Source of the DNA: Paenibacillus sp. RC67
Lineage (GTDB): Bacteria > Bacillota > Bacilli > Paenibacillales > NBRC-103111
NCBI RefSeq assembly: GCF_030020805.1
Contig: NZ_CP125098.1
Span: 3,495,501-3,559,500, forward strand
Direction of reading: 5' to 3'
DNA length: 64,000 nt
This document shows, one piece after another, positions 1 to 8,669 of this stretch. Made by a program: the position numbers and the translations under genes. How positions within the stretch are numbered: the first letter of the stretch is position 1; the number at the start of each line of letters is the position of its first letter. A model generated the notes under the pieces. It had not been told where the DNA came from, made no database searches, and saw only the letters and a program-made list of their open reading frames with translations.

Positions 1-2
1 AA

Positions 3-323
3 AATAAAGACCCGAAAAAAATCGAAGCGTCGATGACCTTTGCCAAATGGATATCGGAACACGGCGCAATGTGGGCAAAAGCAGGCCATATCCCAGCTTC
101 GACTGCTGCTGTACAATCCCAGGAATTCAAGAGCATGCCGCTTCGCTCTGATTATCTCAAGGCTGCCAATGACGGTGTATATCTGCCGAACTCTCCGAAA
201 ATGTGGCCGGCAAAAGATCAGCTGGTTCAAGCGCTGGATGCGATTTGGGCAGGTAAAGAACCGGTGGATAAAGGTTTGGAGAAAGCCGTGCAAAGTGTCG
301 AAAAAATTTTGTCACAACCCTAA
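3..323 (+). CDS. Sugar ABC transporter substrate-binding protein, C-terminal part (5' end outside window)
   Basis: The frame is open to the left edge of the window, so only about the last 106 residues are present. The first ATG in this frame (33) is internal to the protein and is not a start. The fragment (SEHGAMWAKAGHIPAS, SPKMWPAKDQL) resembles the C-terminal lobe of family 1 extracellular sugar-binding proteins, which deliver oligosaccharides to MalFG-type permeases. Two such permeases follow directly, after a 66-base gap with a clear GGAGG site. It is therefore the binding component of this importer, expected to be a lipoprotein, although its signal peptide is outside the window. The substrate is unknown; the GH2 enzyme downstream suggests a plant or host oligosaccharide. 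Confidence 0.75.
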   Translation, partial: NKDPKKIEASMTFAKWISEHGAMWAKAGHIPASTAAVQSQEFKSMPLRSDYLKAANDGVYLPNSPKMWPAKDQLVQALDAIWAGKEPVDKGLEKAVQSVEKILSQP

Positions 324-389
324 ATTCGTATTCTAGCGGGGTTACAGCCGTAACCCCAAAAACCCCAATCTGATATTGGAGGTCATAAC

Positions 390-1319
390 ATGAATGGGGC
401 GTCGACGATCGCAGATCCACAGCCTTCCAGTGCAACACGAACGAAAAGAAAAGTCAATTGGTATAACGAGTGGTTGGGCTCGGCATTTATAGCTCCGTAT
501 TTTATATTCTTCATTATTTTTTCTTTGGTCCCTATATTCTATGGGTTATGGGTAAGCTTTCACAAATGGACTTTGGTAGGGAAAGATCATTTTGTCGGTT
601 TAGATAATTATATTTACGCGATCCAAGATGTTGATTTTTGGTTATCGCTATGGCATACAACCTTGTTCGTATTGATCTCTACCCCTGTTTTAGTTCTTAT
701 TCCATTCGTGCTCGCTCTATTGATTGACCAGAAGATAAAGGGAAGAACGATCCTTAGAACCGTTTTTTTTACACCTAATATTTTATCGGTATCGGTTGTT
801 AGCAGCGTTTGGATTTTTGTACTTAAGCCCTATAACGGTCTATTGAATCATATCTTGCACACCGTTGGCATTGAAAAAGAATTATTCTGGCTGAGTGAGC
901 CCGGGTTGGCATGGGTTTCCATTGTGATTATTACGCTATGGTGGACCCAAGGCTTTAATATGATGATTTATCTAGCAGGCTTACAGGACATCCCGACCGA
1001 GCATTATGAAGCGGCCACTATCGATGGAGCCAATCATTGGCAAAAACTCAAGTACATCACATTGCCAGCCATGAGGGGAATTTTTGTACTGATAACGGTG
1101 CTTCAAGTCATTGGATCATTTAAAATATTCGGTCAAGTATGGCTCGTTACTCGAGGGGGACCTGGTAATCAGACCCGAACCATGATCCAGTATATTTATG
1201 AGACCGGCTTCTCAGCCAATGATTTGGGACGCGCTACAGCGATGTCATTTATTTTCTTCCTGATTTTGATCACTTTTTCGTTTTTGCAATTTAAGTTTTT
1301 TAGCGGAAATAAAGATTGA
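390..1319 (+). CDS. Carbohydrate ABC transporter permease, MalF/UgpA type
   Basis: This is a 309-residue polytopic membrane protein with about six predicted transmembrane helices. The first begins near residue 28, after a basic N-terminus. The cytoplasmic EAA loop that docks the ATPase is clear (EAATIDGANHWQKLKYITLP, about residues 207-226). A TRGGP motif near residue 253 is typical of the first permease of sugar importers. The start ATG has a GGAGG site 7 bases upstream. It pairs with the next gene 12 bases downstream to form the heteromeric pore. No ATPase gene is present here, which is usual because a shared MsmX-type ATPase often energises such importers. Confidence 0.9.
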   Translation: MNGASTIADPQPSSATRTKRKVNWYNEWLGSAFIAPYFIFFIIFSLVPIFYGLWVSFHKWTLVGKDHFVGLDNYIYAIQDVDFWLSLWHTTLFVLISTPVLVLIPFVLALLIDQKIKGRTILRTVFFTPNILSVSVVSSVWIFVLKPYNGLLNHILHTVGIEKELFWLSEPGLAWVSIVIITLWWTQGFNMMIYLAGLQDIPTEHYEAATIDGANHWQKLKYITLPAMRGIFVLITVLQVIGSFKIFGQVWLVTRGGPGNQTRTMIQYIYETGFSANDLGRATAMSFIFFLILITFSFLQFKFFSGNKD

Positions 1320-1331
1320 GGAGAAAACTTA

Positions 1332-2174
1332 ATGAACGAATACGCAGGAAGCCGAAGATTGACCGTTGGGAAAGTACTCCTTTATGCATTCGGATATGCC
1401 TTAGCTATTGGTATTGCTTTTCCGGTTGCTTGGATGATTGCTACGTCATTTAAGCCGCAGGGCAGCTTGGTCGCTGAATTAAGCCAAAGATTCTCGCCAC
1501 CGTTTTCATTTGACAACTACGTCTATATTTTTGAAAACGCGCCTGTGTTGAAGTGGACAATGAACAGCTTGATCGTTTCATGCATCATACCTATTTGCAG
1601 CTTGACGCTCGGTTCGTTGGCCGCATTTGCGCTTTCTCGGATCGACTTCAGCTATAGAAAAATTGCTTTCTGGGTCATTCTTGGCGGTATGATGATCCCT
1701 GGAGAGGCGACGATCATCTCGCTCTATATCGTTGCCAATGGTATGAATATTCTAGATACGTATTTTGCGCTCATTTTGCCTTCCTTAGCTGGTCCGCTAG
1801 GCGTGCTTGTCTTGAAGCAGTTTTTTGACGGCATTCCTGGTGAACTGGTGGAAGCGGCTAAAATCGACGGCTGCAGTATGTTTCGCATTTGGTGGAATAT
1901 GTTTCTTCCTCTATCCAAGCCGGTGCTTGCTTCCTTGATGATTTTTGCATTCTTAGGCTCCTGGAATGATTTCTTGTGGCCATTCTTATCCATTACATCG
2001 GAAGACCTTATGACCTTGCCTGTGGGTATCCCGTTCTTCAACAGCTCCTATACACAGGACGAGACACTGCCTATGACGATCAACGCATATGCTTCAATAC
2101 CGATTATTATCGTGTTCATCATTTTCCAAAAATATATTGTCAAAGGCATTACACTTTCAGGAATCAAAGGCTGA
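1332..2174 (+). CDS. Carbohydrate ABC transporter permease, MalG type
   Basis: This 280-residue protein is the second pore subunit of the sugar importer. Six hydrophobic segments can be seen. The EAA loop reads EAAKIDGCSMFRIWWNMFLPL at about residues 174-194, and the C-terminus KGITLSGIKG is the usual end of MalG-like subunits. The gene follows its partner with a 12-base gap carrying a GAGGAGA-type site, so the two are translated together. The loop has Cys where Ala is more usual, a minor variation. Confidence 0.9.
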   Translation: MNEYAGSRRLTVGKVLLYAFGYALAIGIAFPVAWMIATSFKPQGSLVAELSQRFSPPFSFDNYVYIFENAPVLKWTMNSLIVSCIIPICSLTLGSLAAFALSRIDFSYRKIAFWVILGGMMIPGEATIISLYIVANGMNILDTYFALILPSLAGPLGVLVLKQFFDGIPGELVEAAKIDGCSMFRIWWNMFLPLSKPVLASLMIFAFLGSWNDFLWPFLSITSEDLMTLPVGIPFFNSSYTQDETLPMTINAYASIPIIIVFIIFQKYIVKGITLSGIKG

Positions 2175-2183
2175 GGCCATCCT

Positions 2184-3179
2184 ATGAAAATTAGACTAAA
2201 GGACATCGCTTTAAAAACAGGGTTCAGCATAAATACAGTTTCACGAGCTCTGCAGAACAAAGACGATATTGCGAAGGAAACGAGAGTAACCATTCTCAAT
2301 GTCGCACAGGAAATGGGCTATATCCCGAACGGGCTAGCCAGTGGATTAAGATCAGGTTTGACGAGAACGATCGCCGTCATCCTTAGCGATGTGGCGAATC
2401 CTTTCTTTGCCATCATGACAAGATTTATAGAGATATCCGCCAGAAAAAACAATTATGCCGTCTTTGTGCTCAATAGTGGAGAGAATCAGGAGCTGGAGGA
2501 ACAGGCTATTAGCATTGCCATGAATAAAGGTGTTGACGGAATCATCCTGTTCCCCGTTCAAGAGTCTAATCGAAGTCTTATTCTGCTGAACCAGGCGAAG
2601 ATTCCGTACGTTCTTATCGGAAGGCATTTTGAAGAGGAGCGTACGGACTATCTAATCACGGATGATGTGAATGGTGGTTTTCTGGCAACGGAGCATTTAC
2701 TTAGTAAGGGCTCGAAGCAAATACTACTGCTGAACGGGCCTAGTCATCTGTCCTGTGCAAGAGAAAGAGAGGAGGGGTATAGAAGGGCGCTTGCCGCTTA
2801 CGGGGTTGATTACAAGCCGGAGCTTGTCATCCGACATGAAATCACGCATGGAAATACGTATTCCTTGATGAAACAAATCATTCTAAACAGATGCGATTTT
2901 ACGGGTATTTTTGCATTCAGCGATGTCGTTGCTTGGGAAGCCATCTATGCTCTACAGGAAGCGGGAATTCAAGTTCCGGAGCAAATGAAAGTTGTAGGGT
3001 ACGATAACATCCAATCCCAATTGTATTATCCGTTTCCCTTAACAACCATTCATATTTCCAAAGAAAATATCGCTCATAGAGCCGTTGAGATCATTTTGAA
3101 AAAAATAAAGGGAGAGGCAGAGCACGAGTATTATGAGGAAATGTTCGAGACCACATTAATCGTGCGCGCCAGTTGTTAA
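2184..3179 (+). CDS. LacI family transcriptional regulator of the sugar operon
   Basis: This is a 331-residue DNA-binding regulator. Residues 1-50 carry the LacI helix-turn-helix and hinge (IRLKDIALKTGFSINTVSRAL, then GYIPN). The rest is a periplasmic-binding-protein-like effector domain with AVILSDVANPFF near residue 61 and GYDNI near residue 271. It lies 9 bases after the second permease and just before the GH2 gene, so it is in the operon and probably controls it. Its inducer is likely the imported sugar or a hydrolysis product. The operator should lie upstream of the binding-protein gene, outside the window. Confidence 0.88.
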   Translation: MKIRLKDIALKTGFSINTVSRALQNKDDIAKETRVTILNVAQEMGYIPNGLASGLRSGLTRTIAVILSDVANPFFAIMTRFIEISARKNNYAVFVLNSGENQELEEQAISIAMNKGVDGIILFPVQESNRSLILLNQAKIPYVLIGRHFEEERTDYLITDDVNGGFLATEHLLSKGSKQILLLNGPSHLSCAREREEGYRRALAAYGVDYKPELVIRHEITHGNTYSLMKQIILNRCDFTGIFAFSDVVAWEAIYALQEAGIQVPEQMKVVGYDNIQSQLYYPFPLTTIHISKENIAHRAVEIILKKIKGEAEHEYYEEMFETTLIVRASC

Positions 3180-3211
3180 AACCATACTAAATAAGAAGGC
3201 AGTGATTGATA

Positions 3212-5974
3212 ATGACATTTATTGAAACTGAAAAAAACACTCCTAACCAAATCACAAGACCGGAATATCCGCGGCCTGACTGGCAAAGACATGATTGGCT
3301 TAATTTGAATGGCAGCTGGGATTTTATGTTCGATAGCAAGGATAATGGCATTACGGAAGAGTGGTATTTAGCCAATGGGCCGGCATTCACGCAGCAGATT
3401 CAAGTCCCTTTTTCTTGGGTCAGTCCTCTATCAGGCATTGGAGAAGACGTAAAAGGAATTGCTTGGTACAGCAAAACGATCCGTTGGAAGCCTCAGCAGA
3501 AGGAAGATCGAGTGTTTATCCTATTTGGTGCGGTTGATTACCGTTGTGAGTTATGGGTCAATCAAATAGAGATTGGGACTCATGATGGCGGTTACGGCAG
3601 CTTTGAATTCGATGTGACGAATGCATGGAGGCCTGAGGAGGACAATCGTATTGTTCTGCGCGTTCAAGATGACGATGGGGCTTACCAAACGCGCGGAAAA
3701 CAAGGCTATGGCGAGCTTCGTGGCATTTGGCAGACGGTTTGGCTGGAGTCAAGACCGCAAAATTATATCGCTTCAGCACGGTTCGTTACGCGTATTGACG
3801 GGACTGTTGAAGTTAAAGGCGCGATTCAGGCAGATCGCCCGGGGAGTGCAGAGCTTCGTTTTCTTTTCGATAACGGGACGATAGATCATTCTATGTCATT
3901 GGAGCTGACTCAAGGCAATAATCCATTCCAAACATCATTTCAAGTGGAATCACCGAGCCTGTGGAGTCCGGAATCGCCTTTTCTGTATGAAGGAACGTTA
4001 GAGCTTCGTAATGAATCCGCAGATAGTGGAGAGGATAGGATTTCGACCTATTTTGGTATTCGTGAAATCGGGAGCTCCAAGTTTGATGGTCGGGATTATC
4101 AATGGATTACATTAAACGGAGAACCTGTATTTCTGAATGGAACATTGGATCAATCGTTTGTCCCGGATGGTTACTTCACTTTCCCGAGTGAGGATTTTAT
4201 TCGAGATGAGATTTGGAGATTGAAGCGATTGGGTCTGAATTTTGTGCGTATTCATATCAAGCCGGAGGAGCCAGTCAAGCTTTATTGGGCTGATAAGCTA
4301 GGTGTACTGGTCATGGAGGATATGCCTTGTTTTTGGGGTGAACCGGATGAGATCGCGAGAACAGCCTACGAAAGAGAAGCAAAAGAAATTATCGAGCGGG
4401 ATTTCAATCATCCTTCGATTATATCCTGGGTTGTGTTTAATGAAACCTGGGGACTGTTCACTAAAGAGGAGTCAGGGAAACGACAGTACCTTACGGAGAC
4501 GCAGGAATGGGTACGATCTGTGTATCAATGGGCAAAGCAGGAAGATCCGACAAGGCTGGTGGAGGATAACTCCCCTTGCAACCACGATCATGTAGAAACC
4601 GATCTGAATACCTGGCATTTTTATCTTAATGGTTACGAGACCGTTCGCAATCATGTACAGGAAGTGGTGGATAAGACGTATCCAGGCTCGTCATTTAATT
4701 ACATTGGCGGCAATGTTCAGAGCGACGCTCCTCTCATGAACAGCGAGTGCGGGGCCGTGTGGGGAATTGAGGGCAGCGCTGGGGATAGCGATCTAGCCTG
4801 GCACTACCGGTACATGATTAATGAATTCCGCAGGCACGATAAACTATGTGGATTTATTTTTACCGAATTTCATGACGTTATTAATGAATTTAACGGTTAT
4901 TACAGGATGGACCGACAAGAGAAGGATTTTGGTTACGGCGAGTTCTGCCCGGGGATGAGTTTGCAAGATTTGCATTCACCGGATTTTATCGTTATCGATG
5001 GGCCACCATGCCAAACGGTTAGTCCCGGTGAAGATATAGAAGTCCCTCTACTTGCATCCAGCTATTCCGGACGTTATCATGGACAGTCCTTGCAGCTGAA
5101 GTGGGAGTTATATTACGACAGTCTTGAAGGGAAAACAATAGCCGGGATGGGAGAGCTTGAGATTGCATGGGACGGCTATGGAGTACGCCCCTTGGAGACA
5201 GTGCAGTTGAAGATGCCGCAGGTTGATGCGGTTGCTGTACTTGCTGTTGTTCTTCAAACGACGGAGGGGACCGTCATTACGCGTAACTTTATTACGTTCG
5301 ATGTCCAGAGCGGTGATTCAAATGGAGTTTATGCCGTTGAAGGAGAATGGCTAAGCATTCGCCCAGCAGCTTACACATCGGCTCAGTGGGATTTTGAATG
5401 GAAGGCGTTATTTGAACAGAAAGTGAACGGTGGTGGGGCAGGATTTTTTGAGTATGAAATCTCTTTACCTGAGAATAATAACACTTCTTCGGTAGGGGAA
5501 ATCGAAGTGCTTTTCGAAGCCGGGGCTAAAGTCGTGCTCGGTAAAGATAAAGAGATGATTACCGCCAAACCGCATGATATATCCTATATGCATGGCGCGA
5601 AGATGGACCCGGGTATGAATATCAACTCATACTTCATGACGGACGAAAGCTATCATCCATCTTATGTTGATGTTTCGGTGGATGGAGAATATCTTCGCAA
5701 GCTTTATTTGCAGGACGATCCAGCGGACAGTCGGGGCGTGCTATCCTGGCATTATCAAGCTGATGACCGCAAGCTGGAAGAGGCCGGTTCATACGGTTAT
5801 CTACAGCGGATCCTTATCCCAAGCCGAATCGTTGCCCGTATTCTAGATAAGGGCAGCTTCACTATGCGGCTTTCCGTGTCTGAGGGCACAGTTGAAGGCG
5901 AGGCAGGCGGGCTCGCTATTTATGGCCGTAATTCGGGACGTTATCCGATCGACATTATTATTCGCTGGAAGTAA
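3212..5974 (+). CDS. Glycoside hydrolase family 2 protein (beta-galactosidase/beta-glucuronidase-like)
   Basis: The protein has about 920 residues. The order is an N-terminal jelly-roll sugar-binding domain (GSWDFMFD, WYSKTIRW), an Ig-like domain, then a TIM barrel. The GH2 acid/base is seen as Glu411 in FNETW and the nucleophile as Glu552 in IFTEFHD. About 300 further C-terminal residues probably form accessory beta domains. There is no signal peptide, so it likely acts in the cytoplasm on the sugar brought in by the importer upstream. Start choice is uncertain: ATG 3212 fits an AAGAAGG..GTGAT site, while an in-frame TTG at 3206 is 6 bases closer to the AAGAAGG core. The sugar specificity (galactose, glucuronic acid or mannose) cannot be read from sequence alone. 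Confidence 0.85.
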   Translation: MTFIETEKNTPNQITRPEYPRPDWQRHDWLNLNGSWDFMFDSKDNGITEEWYLANGPAFTQQIQVPFSWVSPLSGIGEDVKGIAWYSKTIRWKPQQKEDRVFILFGAVDYRCELWVNQIEIGTHDGGYGSFEFDVTNAWRPEEDNRIVLRVQDDDGAYQTRGKQGYGELRGIWQTVWLESRPQNYIASARFVTRIDGTVEVKGAIQADRPGSAELRFLFDNGTIDHSMSLELTQGNNPFQTSFQVESPSLWSPESPFLYEGTLELRNESADSGEDRISTYFGIREIGSSKFDGRDYQWITLNGEPVFLNGTLDQSFVPDGYFTFPSEDFIRDEIWRLKRLGLNFVRIHIKPEEPVKLYWADKLGVLVMEDMPCFWGEPDEIARTAYEREAKEIIERDFNHPSIISWVVFNETWGLFTKEESGKRQYLTETQEWVRSVYQWAKQEDPTRLVEDNSPCNHDHVETDLNTWHFYLNGYETVRNHVQEVVDKTYPGSSFNYIGGNVQSDAPLMNSECGAVWGIEGSAGDSDLAWHYRYMINEFRRHDKLCGFIFTEFHDVINEFNGYYRMDRQEKDFGYGEFCPGMSLQDLHSPDFIVIDGPPCQTVSPGEDIEVPLLASSYSGRYHGQSLQLKWELYYDSLEGKTIAGMGELEIAWDGYGVRPLETVQLKMPQVDAVAVLAVVLQTTEGTVITRNFITFDVQSGDSNGVYAVEGEWLSIRPAAYTSAQWDFEWKALFEQKVNGGGAGFFEYEISLPENNNTSSVGEIEVLFEAGAKVVLGKDKEMITAKPHDISYMHGAKMDPGMNINSYFMTDESYHPSYVDVSVDGEYLRKLYLQDDPADSRGVLSWHYQADDRKLEEAGSYGYLQRILIPSRIVARILDKGSFTMRLSVSEGTVEGEAGGLAIYGRNSGRYPIDIIIRWK

Positions 5975-6007
5975 TACTGAAAGGTTTAAATACATTAATT
6001 ACCAAAT

Positions 6008-6055
6008 GCTCCTTTGAACAGAGAAATCTGTTTTAGGGGGCTTTTTCTATTTTTT
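6008..6055 (+). terminator. Rho-independent terminator after the GH2 gene
   Basis: An imperfect hairpin with arms GCTCCTTTGAACAGA and TCTGTTTTAGGGGGC around a GAAA loop is followed by a T-rich tract. It closes the sugar operon. Confidence 0.75.
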
Positions 6056-6102
6056 AACACAATCTTAACAAGCTGTGAGGTAAAATATGTATGGCAGTAT
6101 AT

Positions 6103-6126
6103 AGTCTTTTAGTACTAATTAAGACT
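6103..6126 (+). promoter_or_regulatory. Nested inverted repeat just upstream of the chemoreceptor gene
   Basis: Arms AGTCTT and AAGACT flank an inner palindrome TTAGTACTAA. It ends 14 bases before the ATG at 6141. It could be an operator or a leader hairpin close to the ribosome binding site; the function is not known. Confidence 0.35.
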
Positions 6127-6140
6127 CGGGGGTCTACAAC

Positions 6141-7829
6141 ATGAAATTATCCATTGGTAAACAAATTGTCATCGGCTTTCTAATTGCTCCGCTTTTGCTT
6201 GGTGTTATTGGGGGGATGTCTTATCGTTATTTACAGACGGTCAATGAATCGTATAACGCGCTGGTTGAAGTTCAGGCACGAGCTGCATTCGATTCTCATG
6301 TCATTCAGTTCGATGCGGCTCAGCAGATGAACTTCCTTAACGCCTACTTTGTAGTTAATGAGAGTCAATATCTGGAAGGGTTTCAATCGACGAATAGAGA
6401 TTTGAATGACTTGGTCGGTAAAGTGTCCAATAATTTGTCGGAGGAAGGGCAAGCTTCAGTTAAGGAAATTGCCTTGCTGAATAAGAAGCTGCAGACACAG
6501 GCAGATAAGGTTGTAGCTCTGTTGAAGACTAACCCAAAAGAAGCTCAGAAGCTCATCAGTTCAGAAGTGCTTCCTACCGGTTCGGAGATCAAGAATGTGT
6601 CTAAGACGGTCGTTGACCAGCAAGAGAAATTGATGAATGAAGCATATCAAAAGAATGCGCAGCTTGTAGAGTCCACACGTCAAATGATAGTCATTGCCAG
6701 CGCAGCGGCCATTCTTATTGCCCTTACATTCGGTATGATATTGGCTGCCCGCATCTCTCGTCCGTTAGCATTAGTCAGCCGACAGCTAAAAGAAATAGCA
6801 GAGGGAGAAGGAGATCTGACTCGACAGATTGTAATCAAATCTAAAGGTGAATTCGGAGAGTTGGCAGCCTCCTTCAATCTAATGGTACATAAGCTTAGAG
6901 ATCTTATTCAGCAGGTCGGCAACCATGCAGAGCAATTCGCTTCGCATTCCACCCGTTTAAATTCAAGTGCAGTAGAAACCGGGGAAGCCTCAGAACGAAT
7001 TGCATCCACAGTGCAGGAAGTAGCGGCAGGGTCGGAGAAGCAGCATTCTAGCGTAGAAGAAAGCTCACGCATCATGGATGTGATCTCTGGACATGCCGAA
7101 CAAATTGCCGTAAAGTCCAGTCATATGTCCTTAGCCGTAGACCATGCGAAGGAAGCCGCCATTCAGGGCCATGACGCTATAAGAACTGCCATGAAACAAA
7201 TGACAGAGGTTCATGAGGTGATGGCTGCGATGAAGCAAGTGGTCGATGGACTTCAGGAGAGGTCTATGGAGATCGAGAAATCGATTCAACTCATTACCGA
7301 CATAGCCCGCAGGACGAATCTCCTCGCTTTGAATGCAGGGATCGAATCGGCACGCGCAGGCGAACAAGGCAGGGGATTTGCCGTTGTCGCAGGAGAAGTG
7401 CGGACGTTGGCTAGTCAATCAGCGCAATCTGCAGGTACTATATTAGAGTTAATTGAGTCTATCCGAGAGGAAACTCAGAAAGCGGCGATGTTGATGAATA
7501 CGAGTACGAAGGTTGTTGATTCCGGATTGCAGGACGTGAACCATGCGGGTGCATCGTTCAGTTTTATCGTTCAATCGATCACGGAGATCGATCAGGAAAT
7601 GACAGAAGTAACTGAAGTGACTTGCCGTATGGAAGCGGACACAGTCCACGTCGCTCAAGCCATCCATGCGATTGCCGAGGTTGCAGCAGCGAATGCAAAC
7701 GGTACACAAAATATTCTTGCATCGACAAAGGAACAGTTGACATCGATGGGACATATTACAGGCTCGATCCGGCATTTAAGTGAAATGGCAGGTCAATTGC
7801 ATCAATCTATCGATCGATTTAAAGTATAG
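6141..7829 (+). CDS. Methyl-accepting chemotaxis protein
   Basis: This 562-residue receptor has a transmembrane helix at about residues 9-29, a helical extracellular sensor to about 180 (four-helix-bundle type), a second transmembrane helix at about 183-203, a HAMP linker ([23 protein letters not shown]), then a long coiled-coil signalling domain. The hairpin tip reads [20 protein letters not shown] near residue 391. Compared with the usual [19 protein letters not shown] it has Gln to Arg, Ala to Gly and Ala to Ser changes. It is monocistronic between two terminators, with no che genes nearby, so it probably feeds a CheA/CheW array encoded elsewhere. The ligand is unknown. Confidence 0.9.
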   Translation: MKLSIGKQIVIGFLIAPLLLGVIGGMSYRYLQTVNESYNALVEVQARAAFDSHVIQFDAAQQMNFLNAYFVVNESQYLEGFQSTNRDLNDLVGKVSNNLSEEGQASVKEIALLNKKLQTQADKVVALLKTNPKEAQKLISSEVLPTGSEIKNVSKTVVDQQEKLMNEAYQKNAQLVESTRQMIVIASAAAILIALTFGMILAARISRPLALVSRQLKEIAEGEGDLTRQIVIKSKGEFGELAASFNLMVHKLRDLIQQVGNHAEQFASHSTRLNSSAVETGEASERIASTVQEVAAGSEKQHSSVEESSRIMDVISGHAEQIAVKSSHMSLAVDHAKEAAIQGHDAIRTAMKQMTEVHEVMAAMKQVVDGLQERSMEIEKSIQLITDIARRTNLLALNAGIESARAGEQGRGFAVVAGEVRTLASQSAQSAGTILELIESIREETQKAAMLMNTSTKVVDSGLQDVNHAGASFSFIVQSITEIDQEMTEVTEVTCRMEADTVHVAQAIHAIAEVAAANANGTQNILASTKEQLTSMGHITGSIRHLSEMAGQLHQSIDRFKV

Positions 7830-7883
7830 CCTGGAGAAATGTTACGATTCCGCTCTCAGCAAGCAATCACCCGTTACTGAAAA

Positions 7884-7912
7884 TTGACAGAAAGTGATTT
7901 AGCAGTTATGTT
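7884..7912 (+). promoter_or_regulatory. Candidate sigma-A promoter for the ferredoxin-like gene
   Basis: TTGACA at 7884-7889 and TATGTT at 7907-7912 are separated by 17 bases. The sites lie about 150 bases upstream of the start at 8062. Confidence 0.45.
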
Positions 7913-8061
7913 TTAGCGTAGATACTGCCAAGATGAGGGAATCCATCCTAGTTAGTTAACGATCTTCCTAATGCGTTCATTACGAGGATAGTTGAGCATA
8001 GTTTAGAGAGATACATAGTTTGAACTCATTTTTATGTTGTCATTTGATAAGGGGGAATGAA

Positions 8062-8448
8062 ATGTCAACTTGGGATTTATCGAAGACAAAGCATCATGTT
8101 TTGATCTGTAATGGAGGAAGCTGCTTGCGTAACCAAGGTGATGAAGTCACTTTAGCAATACGTGCGGAAATCGCATTGCAAGGGGCTGAAGATTATATTC
8201 ATACAACTAGAACGAAGTGCAATGGTCGCTGCGAGGATGCATGTGTCGTTATTGTATACCCAGAAGGAACCTGGTATAAAGGAATGACTCCGGAAACTGC
8301 AGAGATGCTTGTTAGGGAGCATTTACTTCATGGTAATCCGCTCCAGGAACAAAAGTCCTACTATTTTGATAATCAACGATTTAATCCAACTGGTAACGGG
8401 GCGAAAGGCGTGCTGCGAGCAGCGGCTGTCCACAAGAAAACGATATAA
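8062..8448 (+). CDS. Small [2Fe-2S] ferredoxin domain protein (thioredoxin-like ferredoxin)
   Basis: This is a soluble protein of about 128 residues. It begins MSTWDLSKTKHHVLICNGGSC and contains CNGGSC followed by KCNGRCEDAC. These clustered cysteines in a thioredoxin-like ferredoxin fold can hold a [2Fe-2S] cluster. ATG 8062 is preceded by AAGGGGGAA; a longer in-frame start at 8020 lacks such a site. The role is probably electron transfer, with an unknown partner. It is a single gene between a promoter-like site and a strong terminator, directly before metE. Similar small ferredoxins occur near corrin-metabolism genes in other Firmicutes, but that link is only suggestive. Confidence 0.75.
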   Translation: MSTWDLSKTKHHVLICNGGSCLRNQGDEVTLAIRAEIALQGAEDYIHTTRTKCNGRCEDACVVIVYPEGTWYKGMTPETAEMLVREHLLHGNPLQEQKSYYFDNQRFNPTGNGAKGVLRAAAVHKKTI

Positions 8449-8487
8449 AACTTGTCCTAATATTAACTCTATTCATCAAGCTAACAC

Positions 8488-8532
8488 GGGCATTCTTACC
8501 TTAATTTCTATTGAGGTGAGGGTGTCTTTTTT
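8488..8532 (+). terminator. Rho-independent terminator after the ferredoxin-like gene
   Basis: Arms GGCATTCTTACCTTAA and TTGAGGTGAGGGTGTC with several G-T pairs are followed by a run of six T. Confidence 0.8.
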
Positions 8533-8567
8533 ATATGCACCAGAAGAATAGCAGTAACTTGCAGATT

Positions 8568-8621
8568 TAGTTATAGCTTCAGACTATAACTAGATATAGC
8601 ATAATCCAATTACACTATATC
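8568..8621 (+). promoter_or_regulatory. Two adjacent TATAG/CTATA dyads upstream of metE
   Basis: The first dyad is perfect: TAGTTATAG (8568-8576) and CTATAACTA (8584-8592) with a 7-base spacer. The second pairs GATATAG (8593-8599) with CTATATC (8615-8621). Four half-sites lie 50-100 bases before metE. The TATAG-type dyad resembles operators of LysR-type methionine/cysteine regulators such as MtaR/CmbR. No SAM or B12 riboswitch is visible in this leader. Confidence 0.4.
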
Positions 8622-8669
8622 AGCCAACATGTGGTAAGTTTTTTGTAACAAATTGTAGAGGAGTTTTAC

